From the NCBI RefSeq assembly GCF_006539565.1, contig NZ_BJNG01000014.1:243164-307163 (forward strand): a stretch of 64,000 bases of DNA. Reading direction: 5' to 3'. The notes beneath the pieces are model-generated. The model was not told where the DNA came from. It saw nothing but the letters and a program-made list of their open reading frames with translations, and ran no database searches. The translations under genes were made by a program, and so were the position numbers. Within the stretch, counting starts at the first letter, position 1. Each line of letters starts with the position of its first letter. Below, piece by piece: positions 1 through 8,333 of the stretch. Source of the stretch: Pseudonocardia hydrocarbonoxydans (GTDB lineage: Bacteria; Actinomycetota; Actinomycetes; Mycobacteriales; Pseudonocardiaceae).

Positions 1-195
1 CTCCCGGTAGGAGATGACGTCGGGGTCGAACACCACCTCGACGGCCTCGGCGTGGTCGCCGTGGTTGCGGTAGGTGGCGTTCGGGGTGTCGCCGCCGGAG
101 TAGCCGACGCGGGTGGAGACGACGCCGGGCCGGTGGCGGAGCAGTTCCTGGGCGCCCCAGAAGCATCCGCCCGCGAGGATGGCCGTGTCGGTCAT
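1..195 (-). CDS. msrA: Peptide methionine sulfoxide reductase MsrA, N-terminal part (runs off the window)
   Basis: Only the first 65 codons are present. MsrA reduces methionine-S-sulfoxide in damaged proteins in the cytoplasm. The product begins [14 protein letters not shown] and carries the family's GCFWG motif with the nucleophilic Cys at residue 11, followed by the conserved RVGYSGG and the A-T-Y-x-x-H-x-D-H-A-E stretch. The ATG at 195 lies just before the motif, at the usual family start. The rest of the protein, including the resolving cysteines, lies left of the window. It is transcribed away from the DUF2231 gene. Confidence 0.93.
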   Translation of the reverse strand, partial: MTDTAILAGGCFWGAQELLRHRPGVVSTRVGYSGGDTPNATYRNHGDHAEAVEVVFDPDVISYRE

Positions 196-261
196 GGTGC
201 GAACCTCCAGTGTCAGAGAACCTGTACCGGGAACGCCGCAGGGGCGGGTGGTGTTCCGCGG

Positions 262-267
262 CATAAT
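262..267 (+). promoter_or_regulatory. Candidate -10 element of a leaderless promoter (CATAAT)
   Basis: CATAAT differs from TATAAT at one base and stands out in GC-rich sequence. It ends six bases before the ATG at 274, so transcription would begin on or next to the start codon. There is no Shine-Dalgarno sequence in between. The same arrangement occurs at 11524, 38465 and 62585. Confidence 0.5.
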
Positions 268-273
268 GCCGCG

Positions 274-720
274 ATGCTCTCCGTCGCGGGGGTCCCGGCC
301 CATCCCCTGCTGGTGCACGCCGTCGTCGTCCTGCTGCCGCTGGCAGCGCTCGGGGCGGTCGCCGTCGCGGCCCGGCCGTCGTGGGCGCGGCCCTACGGCC
401 CGCTGGTCGCGGCGCTGGCACCGGCCGGGGCCGGCACGGCGGTGCTGGCCCGGATCGCGGGCGAGCAGCTGGAGGACGCCATCGAGATCTCCCCCGGCTT
501 CGAGGCGGTGATCGACCAGCACGAGCGGTTCGGCACCTTCACCGCGATCGCGGCGTGGCCGTTCGCGCTGCTCGCCGTCGCCGCCTACGTCCTGGCCCGG
601 CGCGACCGCGGGCGCGCGCTGTGGGTGCTCACCGCCGTCGCCGGGGTCGTGGCGGTGGTCGCCACCGTCCTGGCCGGGCACAGCGGCGCGGCCGCGGTCT
701 GGGGCGACGTCGTTGGCTGA
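274..720 (+). CDS. DUF2231-type small integral membrane protein
   Basis: The 148-residue product has four hydrophobic segments (about residues 9-29, 38-55, 85-105 and 113-135) and the N-terminal V-x-A-H-P-L-L-V-H pattern typical of DUF2231 membrane proteins. No biochemical function is established for this family; some homologues look like redox or haem-associated membrane proteins. The ATG at 274 is chosen because it begins the conserved part and has a -10-like CATAAT six bases upstream, while the longer reading frame runs back through divergent msrA. Its end overlaps the next gene by 8 bp, so the two are probably co-transcribed. Confidence 0.75.
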   Translation: MLSVAGVPAHPLLVHAVVVLLPLAALGAVAVAARPSWARPYGPLVAALAPAGAGTAVLARIAGEQLEDAIEISPGFEAVIDQHERFGTFTAIAAWPFALLAVAAYVLARRDRGRALWVLTAVAGVVAVVATVLAGHSGAAAVWGDVVG

Positions 721-1468
721 GCGGCTGCGCCGGGTGCGCGGGGTCGCCCGCTCGCTGGCGATGTACCACGGCATCCCCGGCCGGCACCGGCGGCTGGTGG
801 CGTTCTACGGGCGGTTCCTGGGCCCCGGCGACGTCGCGTTCGACGTCGGCGCGCACGTCGGCAGCCGCGTGCGCGCCTGGCGGAAGCTCGGGGCGCGGGT
901 CGTCGCGCTCGAACCCCAGCCCGACTGCCTCACCGTGCTGCGCCTGCTGTTCGGCCGCGACGACGGCGTCGTGATCGCGCCGGTGGCAGCCGGGGCGGCG
1001 GCGGGCACCGCGCGGCTGGGGCTGTCCAGCGCCACGCCGACGGTGTCGTCGATGTCGCCGGAGTGGACCCGCACGGTCGGCGCCGACCGCGGCTTCGCCC
1101 GCGTGCGCTGGGACCGCTCCGTCGAGGTCGCCGTCACCACGCTGGACGCCCTGATCGCCGAGCACGGCGAGCCCGCGTTCGTCAAGATCGACGTGGAGGG
1201 CTTCGAGCTCGACGTGCTGCGCGGGCTGGGCCGGCCGGTGCGCGCGCTGAGCTTCGAGTACCTGCCGCCCGCCCACGACGCCGCGCTGGCCGCGCTCGAC
1301 CACGTCGACGCGCTGGGCCCCTACCGCTACAACTACTCCCCCGTCGAGACGATGACGTGGGCGTCCGACGACTGGCTCGACGCCGACGGCCTGCGCGCGT
1401 TGCTCGACCGGTTCCGCCCGCTGGGCCGCTCCGGGGACGTGTACGCCGAGCTCAGCCCGCCACGCTGA
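713..1468 (+). CDS. FkbM-family SAM-dependent methyltransferase
   Basis: The 251-residue protein contains a class I SAM-binding motif ([10 protein letters not shown], residues 42-51), an acidic end of strand beta-2 (ALEPQPD, 65-71) and the FkbM hallmark KIDVEGFE near 158-165. FkbM enzymes are O-methyltransferases, often acting on sugars, polyketides or other secondary metabolites; the substrate here is unknown. The start is TTG at 713, overlapping the upstream DUF2231 gene by 8 bp, which supports translational coupling. Its 3' end overlaps the convergent phosphatase gene by 17 bp. Confidence 0.85.
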   Translation: MAERLRRVRGVARSLAMYHGIPGRHRRLVAFYGRFLGPGDVAFDVGAHVGSRVRAWRKLGARVVALEPQPDCLTVLRLLFGRDDGVVIAPVAAGAAAGTARLGLSSATPTVSSMSPEWTRTVGADRGFARVRWDRSVEVAVTTLDALIAEHGEPAFVKIDVEGFELDVLRGLGRPVRALSFEYLPPAHDAALAALDHVDALGPYRYNYSPVETMTWASDDWLDADGLRALLDRFRPLGRSGDVYAELSPPR

Positions 1469-2015
1469 AGGTCAGCAGCCGCGGCACCGGGCCGCCGGTG
1501 TCGATCCGGCACACCCCGGCGTCGGCGAGGAACATCCGCCACGCCGTCGTGTCGTCGACGCCCAGCGCCCACGCCACCGCCGCCTTGATCGGGGAGACGT
1601 GGCTGACGACGACGACGTCGCCGCGCGCGGCGTCGTCGGCCAGCTCGTGGCAGGCCTCGCGCACCCGGACCCCGACCGCGGCGAGCGACTCGCCGCCCGC
1701 GGGCACGAAGTCGGGGTCGGTCCGCCAGCGCCGCCAGGTCCCCGCGTCGACGTCGGCGGGGACGGCGCCGTCGAGGTCGCCGTAGTCCATCTCGATCCAC
1801 CGCTCGTCGACCTCGACCGCGTCCGGGGCGAGCGCCGCGGCGGTCTCCCGGGCGCGGCGCAGCGGGCTCGACACCACCCGCGACGGCCGCGGCAGCGCCG
1901 CGGCCAGCTCCCGGGCCTGGTGCCGCCCCAGATCGGTCAGCGGCAGGTCGGCGCGGCCGCACAGCAGGCCGCGCGCGTTGGCGCCGGTCTGCCCGTGCCG
2001 GACGAGGATCAGCAC
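1452..2015 (-). CDS. Histidine phosphatase family protein (phosphoglycerate-mutase-like)
   Basis: The 187-residue product opens with ILVRHGQTGAN, the RHG phosphohistidine motif of the superfamily, and has the SSPLRRARETA and late VVVSHVSPIK segments that bring the second arginine and histidine to the active site. These enzymes remove phosphate from small molecules such as sugar phosphates, alpha-ribazole phosphate or phosphoglycerate. The GTG at 2015 places the RHG motif five residues in, as in relatives. It is the last gene of a leftward operon and overlaps the preceding membrane-protein gene by 7 bp, so it may dephosphorylate an intermediate of that pathway. Confidence 0.88.
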   Translation of the reverse strand: MLILVRHGQTGANARGLLCGRADLPLTDLGRHQARELAAALPRPSRVVSSPLRRARETAAALAPDAVEVDERWIEMDYGDLDGAVPADVDAGTWRRWRTDPDFVPAGGESLAAVGVRVREACHELADDAARGDVVVVSHVSPIKAAVAWALGVDDTTAWRMFLADAGVCRIDTGGPVPRLLTFSVAG

Positions 2016-2875
2016 GGCGCCGCCTCCGCCCGCGGCGCGGGCCGCAGCAGCACCGCCAGCCCGGGCAGGCAGGCGATCGTGCCCAGCACCCCGTAGACGA
2101 CGGCCGCGGTGAGCCCCTGCGCGGCGCCCAGCCCGGCCGCGGAGAACGCGACCGTCCCGACGGCCTCGCGCGGCCCGAACCCGCCGACGCCCAGCGGCAG
2201 CACCATCGCCAGCAGCGCCAGCACCAGCAGCGGCAGCAGCACCCCGACCGGGGCCGTCACCCCGGCCGCGCGCGCCGCGACGACGAACAGCGCCAGGTAC
2301 CCGGCCAGCGCCGTCAGCGACAGGGCGACGACCGCGAGCCCGGTGCCGCGGGCCAGCACCGCGGCGTCGGACCGGAAGGTGCGCAGCGCCGAGCGCACCC
2401 GCGGCACCCGCCATGCCGGCAGCGCCACCAGCACGAGCACCCCGGCCGCGACGCCGAGCGCGGGCAGCAGGCCACCGAGCAGCGCGGGCTGCACGAGCAA
2501 CACCCCGAGCCCGGCGACGACCACGACCGTCTGCCCCGCCGTGCGTTCCAGCACGACCGCGCGCAGCCCGCGGCCGTCGGCGCGGCGGTGGGCGACGGCG
2601 CGGTGCACGTCACCGAGGACGCCCGCGGGCAGCAGCGAGTTGAGCGCGACGGCCCGGTAGGTGTCGGCGACGGCGGTGCCGAACGGCAGCGCCACGCCCA
2701 GCCCGCGCGCGACCAGGCACCAGCGGGCGGCGGCGCACAGCGTGGTGAGCAGCCCGACTGCGAGCGCGGCGAGCACCGCGACGGCGTCGATCGCGGCCAG
2801 CCCGGCCAGCACCGCGTCGGTGCCGACCCACAGCGCGACCGCGACCAGCGCGACGGCACCCAGCAGCGCCCTCAC
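2009..2875 (-). CDS. Lysylphosphatidylglycerol synthase TM-domain (UPF0104) membrane protein
   Basis: The 288-residue protein is almost wholly hydrophobic, with about eight membrane segments, and contains the N-S-L-L-P-A-G-V-L-G-D-x-H-R and P-L-G-V-G-G-F-G-P-R-E-A signatures of the LPG_synthase_TM (AglD/MprF flippase-like) family. Members move lipids or lipid-linked sugars across the membrane. The aminoacyl transferase domain of MprF is absent. The GTG start at 2875 overlaps the TGA of the methyltransferase gene (GTGA, 2872-2875). Its neighbours make transport of a glycosylated lipid plausible, but that is inference. Confidence 0.85.
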   Translation of the reverse strand: MRALLGAVALVAVALWVGTDAVLAGLAAIDAVAVLAALAVGLLTTLCAAARWCLVARGLGVALPFGTAVADTYRAVALNSLLPAGVLGDVHRAVAHRRADGRGLRAVVLERTAGQTVVVVAGLGVLLVQPALLGGLLPALGVAAGVLVLVALPAWRVPRVRSALRTFRSDAAVLARGTGLAVVALSLTALAGYLALFVVAARAAGVTAPVGVLLPLLVLALLAMVLPLGVGGFGPREAVGTVAFSAAGLGAAQGLTAAVVYGVLGTIACLPGLAVLLRPAPRAEAAPC

Positions 2876-3714
2876 GACGGAACCGCCAGCAGGTCGACAT
2901 GCCCGACGGTGACGCGCAGGACCCCGGCTGCGCTCGCGACGAGGCGTCGCCGCAGGTAGCGGCCCGCCTCCGCGGACAGCCCGGGCTGCTGCGCGACGGC
3001 CGCGGAGATCCAGCCGCGCAGCCACTCCTCCGCCAGCTCGGCGCTGTCCGGGCCGAGCCGCCACGGGCTGGGACGGGTCAGCACGGTCATGCCGTGCCGG
3101 GTGAGGGCCTGCTCGGCGACGGGGCCGGCGTCCGGGCCGAGCAGCCGCCTGCCGTCGACGGTGCGGCGCTGGTGGTCGTCGAACGCCGCGGCCAGCACGG
3201 CGTCGAGCGGGTCGGGCGGGGCGATCTCGACGTGCCCGGTGACCGACAGCGTCAGCAGCACGGCGCACCCGGCGGCGGCGCACGCGGCGGCCAGGGCGTC
3301 GACCTCGTCGGCGGTGAGCAGGTCCAGCAGCGCCGACGCCGTGACCAGGGACGTGCCGGCGAGGTCGGCGGCGCGCAGGTCCGTGATGTCGCCCGGGCGC
3401 CCCTGCGCGACGATCGTGGCCGGCATCCCGGCGACGGCGCGCTCCAGCAGCCCGGGGTCGCGCTCGTGCAGGATCCACTGCTGCGGGCCGGGCAGCCGCG
3501 GCGCGAGCCAGCGGCCCATCGAGCCGGTGCCGCACCCGACGTCGCGGACGACGGTGGGGGCCAGCCTGCGCACCTGCTCGGCCAGCTCGGCCGACCGCGC
3601 GGCGGCGTCGGCGGGCTCGCGCAGGGCCAGCCAGCCCGGCGTGCACACCGGCGAGCCCGCGTCGCTCAGGCGGGCGTCCCACTCCGCACGCGGTGCAGGA
3701 TCGTGACCAGGCAT
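2872..3714 (-). CDS. Class I SAM-dependent methyltransferase
   Basis: The 280-residue product has the SAM motif DVGCGTGSMGRWL at residues 58-70 and an acidic HERDPGLLERA segment after strand 2. The substrate cannot be read from the sequence. The ATG at 3714 is preferred over an in-frame ATG 18 bases upstream because GGAGGTGA lies correctly placed before it; this ribosome site is inside the end of the glycosyltransferase gene, which overlaps by 49 bp. The C-terminus overlaps the next gene by a GTGA. It sits in an operon with glycosyltransferase, PTPS-like and flippase-like genes, so methylation of a pathway intermediate is likely. Confidence 0.85.
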   Translation of the reverse strand: MPGHDPAPRAEWDARLSDAGSPVCTPGWLALREPADAAARSAELAEQVRRLAPTVVRDVGCGTGSMGRWLAPRLPGPQQWILHERDPGLLERAVAGMPATIVAQGRPGDITDLRAADLAGTSLVTASALLDLLTADEVDALAAACAAAGCAVLLTLSVTGHVEIAPPDPLDAVLAAAFDDHQRRTVDGRRLLGPDAGPVAEQALTRHGMTVLTRPSPWRLGPDSAELAEEWLRGWISAAVAQQPGLSAEAGRYLRRRLVASAAGVLRVTVGHVDLLAVPS

Positions 3715-4715
3715 CGGGACGTCACCTCCCATCCGGTCAGCTCGCCGCGCCGGGCCAGCGCACCGGCGCGCAGCTCCGCCCGCAGGTCGGCCCGGCCCAG
3801 CCAGCGCCGCAGCCCCGCGGCGAGGGCGACGGCGTCGGCGGGCGGCACGAGCAGGCCGGTGCCGCCGAGCGCGGACCGGACGCCGCCGACGTCGGCGGCG
3901 AGCACCGGGATCCCGCGGGCCAGCGCCTCGGTGACGACCATCCCGTAGGCCTCGACGCGGGAGGGCAGCACGAGCAGGTCGGCGGCGCCGAACGCGGCGG
4001 CGAGCGGGGCGCCGACCAGCGGTCCGGGCAGCCGGATGCGGCCGTCGAGCCCGTGGCGGGCGATCGCCGCACGGACGTCGGCGACGTGCGCGGGCGCCCG
4101 CCCGAGCGGGCCGACCAGGTCGCAGGTCCACGGGTGCTCGGTGACGTCGGCGAGGGCCTCGACGAGCAGGTCCTGGCCCTTCGTCGGCGTCACCGACCCG
4201 ACGCAGAGCAGCCGGCCAGCCCCGTCGGTGCCGGACGCGACCGGCGCGGGGTCGACGCCCGGGGTGACCACCTCGACGTGGCCGAGGTCGTGCTGCTCGC
4301 GCAGCCGCCGCGCCGTCCACGAGCTGGTGGCGACGACGGTCGCCGCGGCGTGCAGGGCCTCGCGCTCGCGGTGCGCGAGGTCGGCGGTGCCCACCTCGTC
4401 GCCCAGCGGCAGGTGCACCAGTACGACGACGTCCAGGCGCCGCGCCTGCGGGACGACGACGTCGGGCACCCCGCAGGCCACCAGCCCGTCGATCAGCACC
4501 GTCGAACCGGTGGGCAGGGCGGCCAGCGTGCGCTGCAGCGCGCCGCGCTCGGGGACCGAGGGCCGGGGCCACCGCCCGTCGACGGCGACCTGCTCGACCC
4601 GCACCCCGGCCGCGCGCATCCCGGCGATCACGCGGCGGTCGTAGGAGTTGCCGCCGCTGGGGCGGCCGGTGTCGTCGACGTCGCCGGGGACGACGACGTG
4701 GACGGTGCCGTTCAC
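3666..4715 (-). CDS. Glycosyltransferase family 4 (GT-B fold)
   Basis: The 349-residue protein begins with a [20 protein letters not shown] glycine-rich N-terminal loop of a GT-B enzyme and carries the C-terminal donor site: [10 protein letters not shown], then the E-x7-E motif in [13 protein letters not shown], then [11 protein letters not shown]. Such retaining transferases move a sugar from a nucleotide donor (UDP, GDP) to lipid, sugar or small-molecule acceptors in the cytoplasm. The GTG at 4715 overlaps the PTPS-like stop codon (GTGA). The acceptor is unknown; neighbours suggest either a lipid or a pterin-like compound. Confidence 0.88.
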   Translation of the reverse strand: MNGTVHVVVPGDVDDTGRPSGGNSYDRRVIAGMRAAGVRVEQVAVDGRWPRPSVPERGALQRTLAALPTGSTVLIDGLVACGVPDVVVPQARRLDVVVLVHLPLGDEVGTADLAHREREALHAAATVVATSSWTARRLREQHDLGHVEVVTPGVDPAPVASGTDGAGRLLCVGSVTPTKGQDLLVEALADVTEHPWTCDLVGPLGRAPAHVADVRAAIARHGLDGRIRLPGPLVGAPLAAAFGAADLLVLPSRVEAYGMVVTEALARGIPVLAADVGGVRSALGGTGLLVPPADAVALAAGLRRWLGRADLRAELRAGALARRGELTGWEVTSRCLVTILHRVRSGTPA

Positions 4716-5110
4716 AGGGCGCGCTCGTAGCTCGCCCAGGCCACGTGGGACTCGTGCAGCGACACGGTGATCCCGGCCAGGCCGCGCGCCCCGTCGCCCA
4801 GGGCCCCGGCGTGCACCCGTGCCGCGAGCCGGTCGGCGACCACCTTGGCCAGGAACTCCGTGGAGGTGTTGACGCCCGCGAAGGCGGGTTCGTCGTCGAG
4901 GTTGCGGTAGTTCAGGTCGGCGAGGACCGCCTTGAGCTCGGTGGTGGCGAGCCCGATGTCGACGACGATGTTGTCGGCGTCGAGCTCGGGCCTGCGGAAC
5001 GTGGCGTCGACGACGAACGTGGCGCCGTGCAGCCGCTGCGCGGGCCCGAAGACCTCGCCGCGGAAGCTGTGCGCGACCATCACGTGGTCGCGGACGGTGA
5101 TGCTGAACAA
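4712..5110 (-). CDS. Divergent 6-pyruvoyl-tetrahydropterin synthase / QueD-like protein
   Basis: The 132-residue length, N-terminal [11 protein letters not shown], internal [13 protein letters not shown] and C-terminal [14 protein letters not shown] all match the PTPS/QueD fold. Two things are unusual. The family's Cys-x-x-x-H-G-H segment reads A-Q-R-L-H-G-A, so the catalytic cysteine (here Ala24) and one of three zinc-binding histidines (here Ala30) are missing, while His14 and His28 remain. Ordinary PTPS or 6-carboxy-tetrahydropterin synthase activity is therefore doubtful. It lies between a dehydrogenase gene (26-bp gap) and a glycosyltransferase gene (GTGA overlap), and no other queuosine gene is nearby. 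Confidence 0.82.
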   Translation of the reverse strand: MFSITVRDHVMVAHSFRGEVFGPAQRLHGATFVVDATFRRPELDADNIVVDIGLATTELKAVLADLNYRNLDDEPAFAGVNTSTEFLAKVVADRLAARVHAGALGDGARGLAGITVSLHESHVAWASYERAL

Positions 5111-5136
5111 CGGTTGCCCCTTCCGTACGGCTGAGA

Positions 5137-6111
5137 TCAGCCGTAGCTGACACGGACACAGGGCGCGAACGGTTCACCGGCGGCCAACCGGGTCATCAGA
5201 TCGGGCAGCTCCTCGAACGGCACGGCGGCGCCGAGAAGCGCGTCGAACCGGTCGTCGGCCAGCAGGCGCAGGGCGAGGGCGAGGCGGTCGGCGTGGCTGC
5301 GGCGCCCGCGCCGGGCGGGGGCGACCGCCCCGACCTGGCTGCTGCGGATGCTCAGCCGCCGCGAGTGGAACCCCGCACCCAGCGGCACCGTGACGGCGCG
5401 GTCGCCGTACCAGCTCAGCTCGATCACCTCGCCCTCGGCGGCGAGCAGCTCCAGGCTGCGGGCGAGCCCGGCGTCCGACGCGCTGGCGTGCACCACGAGG
5501 TCGCACTCCCCCGCCGCATCGGCGGGAGCGGCGAAGGGCACGCCCAGCGCGTCGGCGACGGCGGCGCGGGCCGGGTCGAGGTCGACCAGCTCGACGCGCA
5601 CGCCCGGGAACCGGGCGAGCAGCGCGGCGACGCAGGACCCGACCATCCCGGCCCCGACGACGGCGACCCGGTCGCCGACCAGCGGGGCCGCGTCCCACAG
5701 CGCGTTGACGGCGGTCTCGACGGCCCCGGCCAGTACCGCCCGCGCGGGCGGCACGCCGTCGGGTACCGCGACGACCGCGGACGCGGGGACGACCCAGCGG
5801 GTCTGGTGCGGGTGCAGGCCGAACACGGTGCGCCCGAGCAGCTCGCGGGGGCCGTGCTCGACCACGCCGACGGCGAGGTAGCCGTACTTGACCGGCCACG
5901 GGAACTCCCCGTCCTGGAACGGCGCCCGCATCACCGCGCGCTGGCTCTTCGGCACCCCGCCCCGGAACACCAGCGTCTCGGTGCCGCGGCTGACGCCGGA
6001 GGTGAGCGTGCGGACCAGCACGTCGTCGGGTCCCGGGGCGGCCAGCGCGACGTCGCGGACCTCCCCGCGGCCCGGACCGGTCACCCAGAACGCCCGCGCG
6101 CGGTGCTCCAC
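5137..6111 (-). CDS. Zinc-type alcohol dehydrogenase-like (MDR) protein, BchC-like subgroup
   Basis: The 324-residue product is a medium-chain dehydrogenase with a dinucleotide-binding motif [15 protein letters not shown] and acidic strand end ELVDLDPAR, which favours NAD(H). Its N-terminal [12 protein letters not shown] resembles the SGISAGTE segment of the BchC-type subgroup; the usual catalytic zinc cysteine of GICGTD is a serine, and there is no four-cysteine structural zinc loop. GTG at 6111 is chosen because AGAGGAG lies nine bases upstream, whereas the longer frame crosses the divergent promoter region. It is the first gene of the leftward operon and probably oxidises or reduces a pathway intermediate. 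Confidence 0.82.
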   Translation of the reverse strand: MEHRARAFWVTGPGRGEVRDVALAAPGPDDVLVRTLTSGVSRGTETLVFRGGVPKSQRAVMRAPFQDGEFPWPVKYGYLAVGVVEHGPRELLGRTVFGLHPHQTRWVVPASAVVAVPDGVPPARAVLAGAVETAVNALWDAAPLVGDRVAVVGAGMVGSCVAALLARFPGVRVELVDLDPARAAVADALGVPFAAPADAAGECDLVVHASASDAGLARSLELLAAEGEVIELSWYGDRAVTVPLGAGFHSRRLSIRSSQVGAVAPARRGRRSHADRLALALRLLADDRFDALLGAAVPFEELPDLMTRLAAGEPFAPCVRVSYG

Positions 6112-6172
6112 CGGCGACTCCTCTGAACTCGGCGGGCCCCGCGACCGTGTCCGATGCGTGTACACACGTCCT
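6112..6172. promoter_or_regulatory. Divergent promoter gap with an 8-bp palindrome (GTGTACAC)
   Basis: These 61 bp separate the two divergent operons. A perfect palindrome GTGTACAC at 6158-6165 sits seven bases before the rightward GTG start, and the hexamer TACACA ends six bases before that start, a weak match to a leaderless -10. The palindrome is a candidate operator controlling one or both operons. No known regulator site was recognised. Confidence 0.4.
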
Positions 6173-6847
6173 GTGACCACGACCGTATCCCGGCAGCGGG
6201 CCTCGCAGCAGGCCTGTGCGGCCGCGGCCCAGGTGGTCCTGCTCGCCCTGCTGACGGCGGCGGCCGGCCTCGGCCCCGTGGCGTGGGCCGCCGGGCTGCT
6301 CTACGCCGCCGCGCTGTGGGCCCTGCTCGACACCGCCGCGCGCCGGGCGGGCACCGCCTCGCTCGGGCCGGCCGACCTCGTCACCCTGGCGCGCGCGGCA
6401 CTGGTCGGCGGCGTGCTGACCCTGGTCGTCGACGGGGCGGGCGCCGCGCCCGTGGCGGCCGTCGCGTCGGTCGCGCTGCTGCTCGACGCCGTCGACGGGC
6501 CGGTGGCGCGGCGCACCGGCACGGTGTCGGCGCTGGGGGCGCGGTTCGACATGGAGGTCGACGCGGTCCTGCTGCTGGTGCTCAGCGCGTACGTGGCCGG
6601 GTGGCTGGGGCCGTGGGTGCTCGCGATCGGCCTGCTGCGCTACGCCTGGGTCGCCGCGGGCCGGGTGCTGCCGTGGCTGCGCGGGGAGCTGCCGGTGCGC
6701 CGCTCGGCGAAGGTCGTGGCGGCGGTGCAGGGGATCGTGCTGGTCGCGGCCGTCGCCGGGGCGCCGGGCTGGGTCGTCGCGGTGTCGCTGGCGCTGCTGG
6801 TGTGGTCGTTCGGGCAGAGCGCGGTGTTCCTGTGGCGCGCCCGGTGA
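6173..6847 (+). CDS. CDP-alcohol phosphatidyltransferase family protein
   Basis: The 224-residue membrane protein contains the complete family motif D-x2-DG-x2-AR-x8-G-x3-D-x3-D, read in LLDAVDGPVARR followed by GARFDMEVD, with four aspartates that bind the metal and CDP-alcohol. About six membrane segments surround it. Relatives join CDP-diacylglycerol to glycerol phosphate, inositol phosphate or other alcohols. The alcohol used here is unknown. GTG at 6173 is the first start in frame that does not cross the divergent operon. Its stop overlaps the next start (GTGA, 6844-6847), so it is coupled to the sulfatase-like gene. Confidence 0.9.
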   Translation: MTTTVSRQRASQQACAAAAQVVLLALLTAAAGLGPVAWAAGLLYAAALWALLDTAARRAGTASLGPADLVTLARAALVGGVLTLVVDGAGAAPVAAVASVALLLDAVDGPVARRTGTVSALGARFDMEVDAVLLLVLSAYVAGWLGPWVLAIGLLRYAWVAAGRVLPWLRGELPVRRSAKVVAAVQGIVLVAAVAGAPGWVVAVSLALLVWSFGQSAVFLWRAR

Positions 6848-8328
6848 GGACCGCGGTCGCCGCGCTGGTCGTGCTGGCCGCGCTGGTCGTCCCCCGCGAG
6901 CCGCTCGGGGTGCTGCGCCTGCCGGTGGAGGGCCTGCTCGGCGTCGCGCTGCTCCTGCTGCTGCCCGCGCGGGCGGTGCGGCCCGCGGCGACGGCGGCCG
7001 GGGTCGCGCTGGGCGCCGTCGCCGTCGTCGCCGCGCTGGACGCCGGGTTCCGCGCCGTGCTGGCCCGCCCCTTCGACCCGCTGCTCGACGCCACGTCGGT
7101 CGGCGCGGGCGTCGAGTTCGTCGCCGGGTCGTCGGGGACGGCGGCCGCGGTCGCCGCCGTGGCGGGGGTCGTCGTCGCCGCGCTCGCGCTCGTCGTCGGC
7201 GTGACGCTGTCGGTGCGGCACCTGGCCCGGCTCGCCGTCGCGCACCGGCGCGGGGCCGCGCGCGCGGTCGCCGTGCTGACGCCGGTCTGGCTGGCCTGTG
7301 CGCTGCTGGGCGCCCCCGTCGCCTCGGCCGGGGCGGCGCTGCTGGTGCGCGACCACGCCGTGCAGGTGGGCGACGGCCTGGCCGACGCCGAGGCGTTCGC
7401 CGCGGAGCTGGCCGCCGACCCCTTCCGCGACACCGGCGGGCTGCTCGACGCACTGGCGGGCAAGGACGTCGTCGTCGCGTTCGTGGAGAGCTACGGCCGC
7501 GACGCCCTGGAGCCGGTCGGGCCGCACCTGGCCGCCGGCACCGCGGGCCTCGACGCCGCCGGGTACGCCTCGCGCAGCGGCTTCCTGACCTCCCCGGTGG
7601 TCGGCGGCAACAGCTGGCTCGCCCACGCCACGTTCCTCTCCGGGGTGCGCGTCCACGACCAGCGCCGCTACGCCGCGCTCGTCGGCAGCGACCGGATGAC
7701 GCTGACCAGCGCGTTCGGCGACGCGGGCTGGCGGACCGTCGGCGTCATGCCCGGCACCACCCGGGAGTGGCCGGAGGCCGCGTTCTACGGCTACGACACC
7801 GTCCAGGACCACGCCGCCCTGGCCTACCGCGGGCCCGATCACGGCTGGGCCACGGTGCCCGATCAGTACACCCTCGCCGCGTTCCAGCGCGCCGAGCGTG
7901 CGGGCCCGCACGCGCCGCTGATGGCCGAGATCGCGCTCGTGTCCAGCCACGCGCCCTGGGCCTACGTGCCCCCGGTGCTCGACTGGGCCACCCTCGGCGA
8001 CGGCTCGGTCTACCACGACGTGCCGCCGGGCCCCGCGGAGTACGCCGGGTCGATCGCCTACTCGCTCGACAGCGTCGTGTCCTGGGTGCAGGCCTACGGC
8101 GACGACGATCTCGTGCTGCTCCTGCTCGGCGACCACCAGCCGTCCGCGGCCGTCACCGGCGTGGGCGAGACGGCCGACGTCCCGATCTCGGTGGTGACCC
8201 GCGACGCCGCGGTGCTCGGCCGGATCGCCTCCTGGGGCTGGACGCCGGGCCTGCGCCCGGACCCGGCCGCGCCGGTCTGGCCGATGGAGGCCTTCCGCGA
8301 CCGCTTCCTGGCCGCGTTCACCGGGTAG
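6844..8328 (+). CDS. Membrane-anchored sulfatase / phosphotransferase-like protein (alkaline phosphatase superfamily)
   Basis: The 494-residue protein has an N-terminal set of membrane segments (about residues 1-180) and a C-terminal extracytoplasmic domain starting with VVVAFVESYGRDAL, the metal-binding opening of sulfatase/LTA-synthase-like enzymes. A GGNSWLAHATFLSG segment supplies the likely nucleophilic Ser or Thr, and LLLGDHQPS near the end is the second metal motif. Family members hydrolyse sulfate or phosphate esters or transfer phosphoglycerol or phosphoethanolamine outside the membrane. Coupling to the CDP-alcohol phosphotransferase suggests use of a lipid made by that enzyme; this is inference. 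Confidence 0.82.
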   Translation: MRTAVAALVVLAALVVPREPLGVLRLPVEGLLGVALLLLLPARAVRPAATAAGVALGAVAVVAALDAGFRAVLARPFDPLLDATSVGAGVEFVAGSSGTAAAVAAVAGVVVAALALVVGVTLSVRHLARLAVAHRRGAARAVAVLTPVWLACALLGAPVASAGAALLVRDHAVQVGDGLADAEAFAAELAADPFRDTGGLLDALAGKDVVVAFVESYGRDALEPVGPHLAAGTAGLDAAGYASRSGFLTSPVVGGNSWLAHATFLSGVRVHDQRRYAALVGSDRMTLTSAFGDAGWRTVGVMPGTTREWPEAAFYGYDTVQDHAALAYRGPDHGWATVPDQYTLAAFQRAERAGPHAPLMAEIALVSSHAPWAYVPPVLDWATLGDGSVYHDVPPGPAEYAGSIAYSLDSVVSWVQAYGDDDLVLLLLGDHQPSAAVTGVGETADVPISVVTRDAAVLGRIASWGWTPGLRPDPAAPVWPMEAFRDRFLAAFTG

Positions 8329-8333
8329 CGGAC

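Noticed and set aside
2899..3948. Long open frames on the strand opposite the methyltransferase and glycosyltransferase genes
   Set aside because: High GC makes long antisense frames common. The products are Arg/Pro/Gly-rich without domains, while the opposite strand encodes clear families.
4712..5110. Naming the PTPS-like gene queD
   Set aside because: The catalytic Cys and a zinc His are missing and no queC, queE or queF is nearby.
6154..6843. Upstream extension of the sulfatase-like reading frame
   Set aside because: This part overlaps the clear CDP-alcohol phosphotransferase in another frame and reads as Arg/Gly-rich; the GTG at 6844 is the real start.
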